Shown here piece after piece: positions 28,119 through 37,198 of a stretch of 64,000 nucleotides of DNA (the first letter of the stretch is position 1; the number at the start of each line of letters is the position of its first letter). Made by a program: the position numbers and the translations under genes. This DNA comes from Haloquadratum walsbyi J07HQW1 (GTDB lineage: Archaea > Halobacteriota > Halobacteria > Halobacteriales > Haloferacaceae), in assembly GCA_000415965.1 (NCBI GenBank), contig KE356560.1, positions 3,280,201-3,344,200 of the forward strand, read 5' to 3'. The notes beneath the pieces are model-generated. The model saw only the letters and a program-made list of their open reading frames with translations. It was not told where the DNA came from and did no database searches.

Positions 28119-29000
28119 ATGCGTATGGAGACGGTCAGGGCGCCTGCGACAAGTGCAAACCTTGGCAGCGGGTTTGACGTTTTTGGGGTTGCACTCGATC
28201 GTCCCGCTGACATCATCCGCGTCAAGCGCGCTGACGAAACAACAATTGAGGTAACTGGCGTTGGAAGTCAATATATTCCAGAGGATCCTCATTCAAATGT
28301 CGTTGGTGCTGTCGCAGAGGCGCTTAATGCTCCTGCACAGATTCAGATCGATAAAGGGGTTCGACCGTCCTCAGGACTTGGATCATCAGCTGCCAGTGCA
28401 GCAGCCGCGGCTGTTGCACTTAATGGACTGTATGACCGTGGACTATCGCGGACAGAACTCATCCCTATCGCTGCTGAAGGTGAGGCAATTGTCTCTGGGG
28501 AGGCCCATGTGGATAATGTCGCACCAGCACTACTGGGTGGATTTACGATTGCTCGAGACAACACTGTCACGACCGTCAATGCTGATATTCCTCTTGTCGC
28601 GTGTCTTCCAGAGATAGCCGTCTCAACGCGAGATGCTCGTCGAGTTGTTCCAGACTCGATAACGATGGAAGAAGCTGTTCATACAGTCGGGTCCGCAGCA
28701 ACCCTCACCGTTGGGATGTGTCAAAACAATCCGACATTGGTCGGATCAGGGATGGATGAGCACGTCGTGACGCCAGCACGAGCGGAATTAGTAACTGGAT
28801 ACGATACTGTTCGTGAGGCGGCATTAACCGCTGGAGCGACAGGTGTCACTGTTTCAGGAGCAGGTCCTGCAATTCTTGCCGTGTGTCACACACAAAAACG
28901 CCGTGCTGTTGCCGCAGCGATGATTGATGCGTTTGAGACCGTTGGTGTTGAAGCTCGCGCATATCAAACGTGTGTGAGTGCCGGCGCAACGTTATTTTAG
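28119..29000 (+). CDS. thrB: Homoserine kinase
   Basis: A 293-residue GHMP kinase that phosphorylates homoserine on the way to threonine. The N-terminus has VRAPATSANLGSGFDVFGVA, motif 2 is the ATP-binding RPSSGLGSSAASAAAAAVAL, and motif 3 is GVTVSGAGPAILAV. Length is normal for ThrB. Start is ATG at 28119 or two codons later at 28125 (METVRAP). It is a single gene; no threonine synthase is adjacent. Identification is strong because the SANLGSGFD block separates ThrB from other GHMP kinases. Confidence 0.93.
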   Translation: MRMETVRAPATSANLGSGFDVFGVALDRPADIIRVKRADETTIEVTGVGSQYIPEDPHSNVVGAVAEALNAPAQIQIDKGVRPSSGLGSSAASAAAAAVALNGLYDRGLSRTELIPIAAEGEAIVSGEAHVDNVAPALLGGFTIARDNTVTTVNADIPLVACLPEIAVSTRDARRVVPDSITMEEAVHTVGSAATLTVGMCQNNPTLVGSGMDEHVVTPARAELVTGYDTVREAALTAGATGVTVSGAGPAILAVCHTQKRRAVAAAMIDAFETVGVEARAYQTCVSAGATLF

Positions 29001-29330
29001 TCGTAAGTTGCCAGACACCGTGGACAGGACATGTACCAGCCGAATGGTCCCTGATTATGATTATCAATCGGCGATTTGATCGATTCTGTCGATATCAGCA
29101 GTGTTGACCGAAACTGTCAGTACCGTTAGTACTCATTACCGGAATCCGGAATCCGGAATCTGGAACATGGAATATGTGATATCTCTCCGGTCAAAGTGAT
29201 GGATATACCTCGGACATCAGGAGTGTGATGATTGATTTCACGCTGAGAAACATATCCGTCTATTTTACAACCGCTATGATTACTAACAGAAGCGAGGCTG
29301 AGTAAGATGAGATAGAATGAAACTGACTGT
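29001..29330. other. Intergenic region between convergent thrB and pdxS, with short tandem repeat
   Basis: No gene. At about 29138-29165 the units CCGGAATC repeat directly (CCGGAATCCGGAATCCGGAA then a diverged copy), a short tandem array of unknown significance. The rest is unremarkable. Confidence 0.45.
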
Positions 29331-30239
29331 TTACACGCCTCGTGTCTGCAGTTTCTCGCCCTCAGGGAGATCAGCACTCGCTTCACCTTTCATTCCCTTC
29401 CCAGGGTTAGATGCAATTTTCGCGAGTTCATCAGGATCATCCCAGTTATTGACAGCTTCGACGATTGCTCGACCCATTGCACGTGGATTTTCGGCGCCGA
29501 AAACACCAGATCCGACAAAAATCCCATCGCAACCATGATGCATCATTAACGCAGCGTCTGCCGGGGTTGCAATGCCACCAGCAGCGAAATTCACGACCGG
29601 GAGACGACCCATCTCAGCGGTTTCATGAACAAGTTCTGCGGGTGCTTCATGATCACGTGCCCACCTTTCACGCTCTTCGTAGCTTTTTCCAACGAGTTCA
29701 CGGATTGAACTTTTGATATTTCGCTGGTGATGGACTGCCTGATTAACATCGCCAGTCCCAGCTTCACCCTTTGTCCGAATCATCGCCGCCCCCTCGTCGA
29801 TTCGGCGGAGCGCTTCTTGGAGATTTCGTGCGCCACAGACGAATGGTGCAGTAAAGTGACGTTTATCAATATGATACCGATCATCAGCGGGTGTGAGAAC
29901 CTCACTCTCATCGATCATATCGACCCCAAGAGCTTCGAGGATTTCTGCCTCCTTCGTGTGTCCGATACGGGATTTCCCCATTGCTGGAATCGAGACTTCA
30001 TCAATAATCTCAGGAACAATGTCTGGGTCAGGCATTCGAGCGACGCCGCCACGTTTCCGGATATCTGCTGGGACAGATTCGAGTGCCATCACAGCGACTG
30101 CGCCTGCGTCTTCTGCAATTCGTGCTTGTTCGGCGTCAACAACATCCATGATCACGCCGCCTTTCTGCATCCGTGCGAACCCACGTTTCACTAATTCCGT
30201 ACCGCGGCGTAATTCGGACAGGTCGGTCTTTTCGGACAT
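29331..30239 (-). CDS. pdxS: Pyridoxal 5'-phosphate synthase lyase subunit PdxS
   Basis: A 302-residue PdxS (PDX1) protein that condenses ribose 5-phosphate, glyceraldehyde 3-phosphate and ammonia to pyridoxal 5'-phosphate, with ammonia from the glutaminase PdxT. The TIM-barrel blocks are [50 protein letters not shown] (first active-site Lys in GKSRIGH is not the Schiff base Lys itself), [12 protein letters not shown] (second catalytic Lys) and [16 protein letters not shown]. Start ATG is at 30239 ([13 protein letters not shown]). pdxT is not adjacent, as is common in haloarchaea. Confidence 0.96.
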   Translation of the reverse strand: MSEKTDLSELRRGTELVKRGFARMQKGGVIMDVVDAEQARIAEDAGAVAVMALESVPADIRKRGGVARMPDPDIVPEIIDEVSIPAMGKSRIGHTKEAEILEALGVDMIDESEVLTPADDRYHIDKRHFTAPFVCGARNLQEALRRIDEGAAMIRTKGEAGTGDVNQAVHHQRNIKSSIRELVGKSYEERERWARDHEAPAELVHETAEMGRLPVVNFAAGGIATPADAALMMHHGCDGIFVGSGVFGAENPRAMGRAIVEAVNNWDDPDELAKIASNPGKGMKGEASADLPEGEKLQTRGV

Positions 30240-30263
30240 ATGTCCAGTTGCATCCGAACACAC

Positions 30264-30670
30264 TTAAGCCGATTCACTCGTACGCGCGCGCGGATTCAGC
30301 ATCAGATATCCGCGTGATTAATCGAATGATGTTATCGGTCGCTGGACTGTGAGTGTCGTGCTTCGAAGTTGCAGTGGAACACCCACAGGCGTTCCAGCTG
30401 AATTACGTCTGAGTCCGAGTCTGAGTCTGCGTGTGGGTCAAGAGAACCCGTGCTCACAGTGCCACCGATTGTGAGGATCTGAGCGATTGAACTCCCTCGT
30501 GATAGACTCGAGTAGTTTTGAATTGATACTTTCTTGATGATTGCTGGTGAGAATGCGGGGGGTTTATTTTCTGAAATGTCCCAGAAAAAGTTGTGTATTA
30601 ATATCACCGAGCCTGCGATGTCAATGTGCGCCAGCATTGAATCTCGGCGGTAACTCACAGAGTATAATAT
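30264..30670. other. Intergenic region, no gene recognised
   Basis: About 400 bp upstream of both pdxS (minus) and the DUF1405 gene (plus). Around 30405-30435 GAGTCT/GAGTCC hexamers repeat (GAGTCCGAGTCTGAGTCTGC). Promoters for both genes should lie here but I could not single out a convincing TATA box apart from an AT-rich TATAATATA just before the plus-strand gene. Confidence 0.4.
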
Positions 30671-31414
30671 ATGGCTGTATCCGATGCGCTTCATCGACTC
30701 ACATCAGATCAGGGGCTCCCGAGTGCAGATCGACTTCCACGGTGGCTCTCACCACTACCAAGATGGCTTGAAAATCTTGGACTTCGGTTGGTCCCAGCAA
30801 TAATTGTAATTAATCTGCTCGGGACAATGTTTGGCTTCTGGTATTATGGCTTCCATCCACTTCCGCGAACGGATCCACTTATTACATGGCAGTTTGCAAG
30901 CGAACCAATCGTCATGTGGCCATTTGTTCCTGATAGCCCGCTTGCGACATTGTTCATCGCACTCGCGCTTTTGACGTGGTGGCGTGGAAAGACAAATGAG
31001 TATCTTGCCGCTCTCGCTTTTTTCGGGTGCTGGAAGTTGGGATTGTGGACACCATATGTGCTTACCGTATTCGCAGACGCGTTCTTATCTGTCACATGGA
31101 CGCCACTGTATGCATTTTTATTTCTGAGCCATCTTGGAATGGTTCTCGAAGCGTTTATTTTACACCGAATCGCAGATTTTCCTGTTCGGGCTGTGGGAGT
31201 TGCGCTTGTATGGTATGGGTTCAACGATATTGTCGATTATTTTATACCGATTGTCGGTGACCCCCATCACACTGCAATTCCACTCGCAGATACAGCCACT
31301 GTTGGGAATTCAACCGCACTTCATTTGGCGGCTGCTGGCGCAGTCTCACTGACAATTATTGCGACGTTTTTTGCGCTGTCAACGCGTATCTACAAGCTCA
31401 AAGCCTATCAGTAA
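30671..31414 (+). CDS. DUF1405 family integral membrane protein
   Basis: A 247-residue protein with six to seven predicted membrane helices. The sequence PAIIVINLLGTMFGFWYYGF, the block WMWPFVPDSP-like (IVMWPFVPDSPLATLFI) and WYGFNDIVDYFIP are diagnostic of the DUF1405 family found in Bacilli and haloarchaea. Function unknown; it has no recognisable active-site motif. The N-terminus (about 35 residues) is cytoplasmic and rich in Leu-Pro. Single gene, convergent with the next. Confidence 0.85.
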   Translation: MAVSDALHRLTSDQGLPSADRLPRWLSPLPRWLENLGLRLVPAIIVINLLGTMFGFWYYGFHPLPRTDPLITWQFASEPIVMWPFVPDSPLATLFIALALLTWWRGKTNEYLAALAFFGCWKLGLWTPYVLTVFADAFLSVTWTPLYAFLFLSHLGMVLEAFILHRIADFPVRAVGVALVWYGFNDIVDYFIPIVGDPHHTAIPLADTATVGNSTALHLAAAGAVSLTIIATFFALSTRIYKLKAYQ

Positions 31415-31487
31415 TTGTGAGTACAGCTATGATGATCAAGGGCGATGGTCTGATGGAGTATGGTGAGGAAAAAATCACAGAGTGATA

Positions 31488-32441
31488 TCAATTTTGATAG
31501 GTATCAGTTTCTGCTTGGACTTGCTGTGCAAGGACATCATCATCCTCAGCATGTGCTCGTACCCAAAGTTGTCCAATGTGTGAGAGTCGAGTCCGGTAGG
31601 ATTTTCCACGGTCTTCCTGTTCGATATATCCTTTGCCACCGGGACCAAGACGGTCGACATTATAGATCACTTTTGAGCGGAATGAATCGGTATATTCTTC
31701 GTTCATGTCACGTGCGAGCGTCTCAGCGAGTTCTGAGACCGAATCAAACTCTCCGTACTCCCCGAGTTCGAATAGAATGATCTTTTCAAATGGCTTGACA
31801 TTCCGGAATGAGGCGACCGGAAGTTCAATAATGTGTCCACCATCAACAGGCTTTGCACCAATTGTTGTCCCACGTTCATCAAACTCCTCAAGCAGATCAG
31901 CAGCCGTCTGATATCGCTCACGAATGCGCTGATCGAATCCTGTGGCGTTCCCCGCATTAAGGAGATCGCCGAGAAGTTCCTTCGCAGCACGGACTTCCTC
32001 GGCAAGTTCAGTCTCAAGATATTTTTCAGGCGCTGTATAATATGTATGGATCCGATCTCTATCAGCCTGACGTTCGACCATAATTGAATGAGCAGCCGTC
32101 GCATATGCAAATGAGACTGGACGGGGCATGGCTGAGACGTTCACCCATACTTCTGCATCGTCAGCAATATCGAGTTGATTATTGATAAGATCATATGCCT
32201 GCTCGAATGCAGCGTCATAGTCATAAACATCTGCAACGATCACACGGTTTGTATCGGCTCCTAATAGATTCTTAAAATCTTTTTCAAGCTTTTCAGAGAG
32301 ATTCTGAGAGTACTCAACATTTGATTCGCTGCCAACCGCGCCCTCAAGCAGAATAACGCGGTCAACATCCACTTGATCTCGTATCAGCGGTGCAATGAGC
32401 CGATCGTAGTCAAATCCAACGGGGACCACGTGTGTCTGCAT
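31488..32441 (-). CDS. DUF6293-type regulator: CARF/Rossmann-like N-terminus with C-terminal winged helix
   Basis: A 317-residue protein of the haloarchaeal DUF6293 group (HFX_2341-type regulators, from memory). The N-terminal 150 residues start MQTHVVPVGFDYDRLIAPLI, the same layout as the CARF sensor domain of Csa3-type regulators: a first strand ending in G-F-D and a helix. WVNVSAMPRPVSFAYATAA could be the ligand loop. The C-terminal 90 residues (FEKIILFELGEYGEFDSVSE, then SKVIYNVDRLGPGGKGYIEQ) form a winged helix. No CRISPR array or cas gene is in the window, so a role in CRISPR control is not supported here. Start ATG 32441. Confidence 0.78.
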   Translation of the reverse strand: MQTHVVPVGFDYDRLIAPLIRDQVDVDRVILLEGAVGSESNVEYSQNLSEKLEKDFKNLLGADTNRVIVADVYDYDAAFEQAYDLINNQLDIADDAEVWVNVSAMPRPVSFAYATAAHSIMVERQADRDRIHTYYTAPEKYLETELAEEVRAAKELLGDLLNAGNATGFDQRIRERYQTAADLLEEFDERGTTIGAKPVDGGHIIELPVASFRNVKPFEKIILFELGEYGEFDSVSELAETLARDMNEEYTDSFRSKVIYNVDRLGPGGKGYIEQEDRGKSYRTRLSHIGQLWVRAHAEDDDVLAQQVQAETDTYQN

Positions 32442-32698
32442 ATAGTCTGATAGGATGGAGATGGTGTTACCATTGTTGGTGTTTTCTCAGTTGAGACGGA
32501 GTTATGCGATGTCTGTGATATATGATTTCTCTCGGTGGAAAAAATATCTCGAGATTAACATATAACGCCGAGAACACTTACATGTTATGTCATGGGTATC
32601 AATATAATGTTGATCCTATTCACATCCACGGATCACATTTATCTCAATATGTGAGTGTAAAAGCCAAGTTGAGTGAAACTGAGCTGAGCAACACAGAC

Positions 32699-34213
32699 TC
32701 AGTCTGCACGTGATTGTGACCGTGACCCAACGGCGAATGCTTCAGTCTGCTCATCAGCTCCAGCGGTTGTCATAAGAGAGACACCGACAGTCAAGATAAG
32801 TGAAAGAGCCATTCCATAGAGCGCAAAGTCCCAGGTGAGATACGTTGATCCAAACACGGTAACACCAGCAATTGGTATCGATGGAACGAATACATGTGCG
32901 ATATAAAACACTTGAGCGCCAGCAATCCCAGCGAACATCCCCTGTCGTGTTGTTTGTGACCAGTATAGTGCGATCAACACCGGAAGTGTGAGTTGTGCGA
33001 ACCCACCAAATGCGGTATCGCCGATTTCAACGAGGGTCCCCGGGCGGAATAAACTGGCAGCGAATGTCGCAAGCGCGAACCCAGCAACGCCAACCCGACC
33101 GATCCAGCCTTCTCGATTCGTTGACGCTGTCGGATTCACAAGTGGTCGGTAAATGTCACGGGTGAGATATGACGACCCAGAGAGGAGCATCGAATCCGAT
33201 GATGACATCATCGCTGCCATAGCACCAGCAACGACGAGTGCAGCAAACCATGCTGGAGTATACTCAGTTAATAACACAGGAATAACATTCGACCCTGATG
33301 GAACAGAAACACCTAATCCAGCAGCCCATGATCCAAGTAAAAACGCAGGAACAAAGAGTAACAACACAAGAACCGGCCAGAGCGTGAATGAACGCTTCAG
33401 CACCGTTGCACTCTCTGCAACGAAGAATCGCTGATTAATCTGTGGAAACATTGTGACGCCAAAGGCAATTGTCACTGCTGTTGAGATCATCCACTGTGGA
33501 GAGTACAACCCACCACCAAGCGAGAGAAACTCTGGATTTGATGTTGCAAGCGCAGTCGAAACTGAGTCGAGACCGCCTGCACTCGACAGCACCCATGCGA
33601 CAGCGATCCAGATGACACCAAGCATGAATATACCCTGAAGGGTATCAGTCCATGCAACTCCACGAAGTCCCGACGCGGCGACATAAATGATCATAAAAAC
33701 GGTGATGAGGGCTGCACCCGCCCAGTATGGCACTGCCCCACCAGTGAGTCCAACGAGTGCCTCACCTGCACCCATCTGTTGTAACATAATATATGGGAAT
33801 AGCCAGAATAACGACACGCCAGCAACGAGATATCGCAATCGTGCTGACCCGAAGCGATCACCGAGCATCTCGCCGAGTGTCACGTATCCATGGCGTTCAC
33901 CAACAAGCCATTGTCGATATCCAATGACGTACCAAAGAATTGCAAAGAGGATACCGTCCATCAGTCCCATAACAAGTATCCATTCAGGACCAGCGCCGTA
34001 CGTGAGATTTGGACCGCCAAAGAATGTAAATGCTGAGAGAAGAGTCGCAAAGGTGGTAAAGAGCAAGACAATTGTTCCGAGAGATCGACTGGCAAGGTAG
34101 TAATCCTCAACATCGCTACCTGTCAGTCGGTATCCAACAATCCCAACGCCGAGGGCAAGAACAAGATATGCAGCAACAATGCCGAGTTCAATCCCAATTG
34201 CTGATTCAGCCAT
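32699..34213 (-). CDS. Sodium:solute symporter family transporter
   Basis: A 504-residue integral membrane protein with about 13 helices of the SSS family. Recognisable blocks are DYYLASRSLGTIVLLFTTFA, AASGLRGVAWTDTLQGIFML (the family signature with GGxxAVxxTDxxQ-like spacing), GVTMFPQINQRFFVAESA and AMMSSSDSMLLSGSSYLTRD around the sodium-binding serines. The substrate is unclear: such proteins carry organic acids, pantothenate or amino acids. The ATG at 34213 is chosen because the DUF3311 gene upstream overlaps it by 8 nt; the frame is open further upstream but inside that gene. The DUF3311/SSS gene pair is a common two-component arrangement. Confidence 0.88.
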   Translation of the reverse strand: MAESAIGIELGIVAAYLVLALGVGIVGYRLTGSDVEDYYLASRSLGTIVLLFTTFATLLSAFTFFGGPNLTYGAGPEWILVMGLMDGILFAILWYVIGYRQWLVGERHGYVTLGEMLGDRFGSARLRYLVAGVSLFWLFPYIMLQQMGAGEALVGLTGGAVPYWAGAALITVFMIIYVAASGLRGVAWTDTLQGIFMLGVIWIAVAWVLSSAGGLDSVSTALATSNPEFLSLGGGLYSPQWMISTAVTIAFGVTMFPQINQRFFVAESATVLKRSFTLWPVLVLLLFVPAFLLGSWAAGLGVSVPSGSNVIPVLLTEYTPAWFAALVVAGAMAAMMSSSDSMLLSGSSYLTRDIYRPLVNPTASTNREGWIGRVGVAGFALATFAASLFRPGTLVEIGDTAFGGFAQLTLPVLIALYWSQTTRQGMFAGIAGAQVFYIAHVFVPSIPIAGVTVFGSTYLTWDFALYGMALSLILTVGVSLMTTAGADEQTEAFAVGSRSQSRAD

Positions 34214-34469
34214 CTGTTCGGTCCTCCCTCCCAACATCAGCGCCTGCTGCAGAGCGTGTGATTGGAACGTCCATACCACGATCCCACGCACTGCGGGTAA
34301 AAGCGGCGAATACAATTGCTGCAATGCACATCCATCCAATATGCCACCATAACCACACTGGAAGACCTCCCAGCGTGATGGTGTTTCCCCATAGGAACCA
34401 TGGAATGGCGAACGTAACGAGGACTGCAAAGACCCCGATCCACGCGTAATCTCTCCATCTCTGAGACAT
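34206..34469 (-). CDS. DUF3311 small membrane protein, symporter partner
   Basis: An 87-residue protein with two membrane helices (about residues 8-25 and 37-57), starting MSQRWRDYAWIGVFAVLVTF and containing IPWFLWG and LWWHIGWMCIAAIVFAAFTR. This matches DUF3311, small proteins regularly encoded directly upstream of a sodium:solute symporter and thought to be an accessory subunit. Its stop overlaps the symporter start by 8 nt, so translation is probably coupled. The start at 34469 is supported by homology; the open frame further upstream is not. Confidence 0.85.
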   Translation of the reverse strand: MSQRWRDYAWIGVFAVLVTFAIPWFLWGNTITLGGLPVWLWWHIGWMCIAAIVFAAFTRSAWDRGMDVPITRSAAGADVGREDRTDG

Positions 34470-34713
34470 ATTGAATAATAGTTGATTGATATACCTAAAT
34501 ATTGCTCTCCGAGCTTCTATCGACAACATTGAAAAGATATTTTCTTCGAATGATGATCGTGGCTGGAGAAGAATCCAATTGATCGGTTTGATTACTGCGA
34601 TAATCTCTCCTGATGAGACTGTGGTGTACGATATACGACAAGTATTTGCCGCGAGCAAACCGTATATAAAACCGTCACAGAGACGTGACATCATCATATC
34701 ATCATCCACCCCA

Positions 34714-34721
34714 GGGAGGGG
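34714..34721 (+). promoter_or_regulatory. Strong Shine-Dalgarno site of dnaG
   Basis: GGGAGGGG ends 7 nt before the ATG at 34729. It is the best ribosome binding site seen in this window, where most starts are leaderless or overlapping, and it fixes the dnaG start at 34729 although the frame is open for 81 more codons upstream. Confidence 0.6.
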
Positions 34722-34728
34722 ATTCATC

Positions 34729-36495
34729 ATGAACGACTCAGATAAATATCTTATTCACGCCGCGATTACTGCAGATGGGATCGTTGAGCGCTCCGACGTT
34801 GTCGGCGCAATCTTTGGGCAAACAGAGGGATTGCTTGGCGACGAGCTTGATCTTCGCGATCTCCAGCAGTCCTCAAAAGTTGGGCGCATTGATGCCGACA
34901 TCGACTCACAGAATGGGCAGTCTTTCGGCGAGGTTACAATCGCCAGTAGTCTCGACCGTGTTCAAACAGCGATTTTAGCCGCCTCACTCGAGACAATCAC
35001 TCGGGTTGGTCCATGTGATGCGACTGTTGAGGTGACTAATATTGAGGATGTTCGACGAGCCAAGCGCCGTGCGGTCGTCGAACGGGCGAAAGAGCTCCTC
35101 GTTGAATCGTTTGATGAGAGTGTCATGACCTCCTCGGAAATTCTTGAAGAGGTAAAAGAAAGCGTTCGAATCGAGGAAATCGATGAATACGGTGGGCTAC
35201 CGGCTGGTCCTCATGTTGCTGATTCTGACGCGGTTATTATCGTTGAGGGACGCGCTGATGTTTTGACACTTCTTCAGTACGGTATTAAAAATGCAGTTGG
35301 AGTCGAGGGAACCAATATTCCAGAATCAATAGCTAAGCTGACGCATAATCGAACAACGACCGCGTTCTTCGATGGTGACCGTGGCGGTAATTTAATCCTC
35401 CGTGAGTTGACCCAAGTCGGTGAGATTGATTATGTTGCGTTCGCTCCCGAGGAGAGGTCTGTCGAGGATCTCGATCGGGCGGCGGTATTTGACGCACTTC
35501 GAGAGAAAACCGCAATTGATGCGGTGCAGATTGACCCTGATCACGATCACAGAGCAGATAATGGGTCTCATGTCGGGAATACCGCGAATGCCACCGGTGC
35601 AGAGATTGATCTCAATACTGAATCCGGCGAGAGCGATGAGTCATCATCACAGACAACCGTCACCGACGGCGACGGGAAGGTGCGCTCTCAAGACATATCA
35701 GCATCAGAATATCACACGGATACATCAGCCGTGAGTAATACCGATAACAGACACTCCTCCGATGTGGAGGCGAATCATCAACCGGTAACACAGACACATT
35801 CACATTCGGATGATGTCGAACAACTCACCACTGAGCACACATCACCGACATACAATGGCTCTCGTGTCCAATCAAAATCGGCGACAGCCGATCCAGAGGT
35901 GGCTTCAAACGACGGAGACAGCACCGATAGTATTGCATCAAAAGCAGAACCGTCACGACCACAGTCGGAATCCCAATCGCCGAATCAGTCAGTGAACACA
36001 ACGGAAGCAATCGCAAAAGCAGATGTCACCCATGCATCTGAGACAGCACAATCTCGGACCGCTGAAAGCTCTGTCACTGATACGCAAAGCAATATTAACT
36101 CACGACCGGACGCGTCTGAGAAACAATCAAAACCAGATGACGGCACGCAGGATAATTCAACAGAGGAATCCGAAGAACCCAGTTCGCTGCGTGATCACAC
36201 ACGTGCAGTCGTTGGCGGCGATACAGAATGTGTGCGACTCATCGATGAGGAGTATACAACACTCACAGAGGCACCGGTGACAACAGCTGTTGATGCGATT
36301 GAGACGGCTGAGGTTGCTCCGCATGGTGTCATTGCTGACGGAGATGTCTCACAGTCACTGCTTGATGTCGCCTCACAACGTGGCGTCGAACAGATTGTCG
36401 CCGCATCAACAGGTGAGTTTGTGAAACGACCAGTCGATCTCCGGTTACGGACAGCAGATGAGCTACTCAGTGCGAACTCTGGTGCCACTGTCTGA
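34729..36495 (+). CDS. dnaG: Archaeal DnaG primase-like protein (exosome-associated)
   Basis: A 588-residue archaeal DnaG. The N-terminal domain (KYLIHAAITADGIVERSDVV, GAIFGQTEGLLGDELDLRDL) and the TOPRIM domain (VIIVEGRADVLTLLQYGIKN, acidic EGxxD site; TAFFDGDRGG) occupy the first 270 residues. A very long low-complexity segment of Ser, Asp, Thr, Gln and His (about residues 270-480) separates these from the conserved C-terminal domain (LRDHTRAVVGGDTECVRL...ASTGEFVKRPVDLRLRTADE). In archaea DnaG is associated with the RNA exosome and may also prime DNA. The linker is longer than I expect for haloarchaea. Start at 34729 from homology and ribosome site. Confidence 0.95.
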   Translation: MNDSDKYLIHAAITADGIVERSDVVGAIFGQTEGLLGDELDLRDLQQSSKVGRIDADIDSQNGQSFGEVTIASSLDRVQTAILAASLETITRVGPCDATVEVTNIEDVRRAKRRAVVERAKELLVESFDESVMTSSEILEEVKESVRIEEIDEYGGLPAGPHVADSDAVIIVEGRADVLTLLQYGIKNAVGVEGTNIPESIAKLTHNRTTTAFFDGDRGGNLILRELTQVGEIDYVAFAPEERSVEDLDRAAVFDALREKTAIDAVQIDPDHDHRADNGSHVGNTANATGAEIDLNTESGESDESSSQTTVTDGDGKVRSQDISASEYHTDTSAVSNTDNRHSSDVEANHQPVTQTHSHSDDVEQLTTEHTSPTYNGSRVQSKSATADPEVASNDGDSTDSIASKAEPSRPQSESQSPNQSVNTTEAIAKADVTHASETAQSRTAESSVTDTQSNINSRPDASEKQSKPDDGTQDNSTEESEEPSSLRDHTRAVVGGDTECVRLIDEEYTTLTEAPVTTAVDAIETAEVAPHGVIADGDVSQSLLDVASQRGVEQIVAASTGEFVKRPVDLRLRTADELLSANSGATV

Positions 36496-36643
36496 AATAT
36501 GTATCCCGATTGTGAAAACAAAGAGGCATATCCAAACGTGACCGTGACCGTGCACTGAGCGGATTTGTGACATCCTTTAACTGAAGTGAGAGAAGGTTGA
36601 TTTCATAGTTGACGGATCGCGAACGGCAGAACCCTTGCTCCAA

Positions 36644-37198
36644 TTATATTACTTTCGCGTACACGATCGCGTCTGACGCACTGGTTTGTCCGTTTATCTC
36701 GTTTTGATAAAATTTCTCATGCCGACAGATTGGCGTGAATCCGGCGGTCTCATACAGTGCCCGCGCCGGCTTATTATTGATAGCGACGTTGAGCGTGAGT
36801 TGAGTTCCAGGAGTAAGTTGGTTAAAGATTGCAGTCAATAACTGAGATCCGCGTCCCTGTCGGCGATATGCGGGATGGATAGCTAATTCTGCAAGATGTG
36901 CGCTCCCTGTCGCATCGACCATATATGCCGACCCAGCGGCTTCCACAGAGTCCTCATCACAATGATCCCTTGACTCATTGCTGAGAGTAGATATCTCCTC
37001 AACAACCTGTTCAGTACTGGTAAACCAGAGTGCATATCCAACGACGGTCTGTGTCTCCGTGATTGAAACAAGACAGTTGCCGATCGTCTGTGTTGCCACA
37101 ACCGTCTGAAGGAGCTGTGGTGATGGTGAGACGAGAGACTGCTGAAGTGTGATGAGTCGTGAATAGTCTGTGGGACGGCTTGGACGGTATGCGGTCAC
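36644..37198 (-). CDS. GNAT family N-acetyltransferase
   Basis: A 184-residue acetyltransferase. Motif A for acetyl-CoA binding is HLAELAIHPAYRRQGRGSQL, with the Q/RxxGxG/A signature RRQGRG, followed by NVAINNKPARALYETAGFTP, the RimI-like motif B. A variable insertion of about 30 residues (near 68-95) precedes motif A. The substrate is unknown; RimI-type protein N-terminal acetylation is possible. The GTG start at 37198 overlaps the TGA of the DUF92 gene by 4 nt, so the two are translationally coupled. Confidence 0.85.
   Translation of the reverse strand: MTAYRPSRPTDYSRLITLQQSLVSPSPQLLQTVVATQTIGNCLVSITETQTVVGYALWFTSTEQVVEEISTLSNESRDHCDEDSVEAAGSAYMVDATGSAHLAELAIHPAYRRQGRGSQLLTAIFNQLTPGTQLTLNVAINNKPARALYETAGFTPICRHEKFYQNEINGQTSASDAIVYAKVI

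Noticed and set aside
29138..29165. Tandem CCGGAATC units as a possible CRISPR or origin repeat
   Set aside because: Units are only 8 bp, three copies, without spacers; a small slippage repeat is the simple explanation.
31488..32441. CRISPR-associated locus suggested by a CARF-like regulator
   Set aside because: No direct-repeat array and no cas gene was found anywhere in the window.
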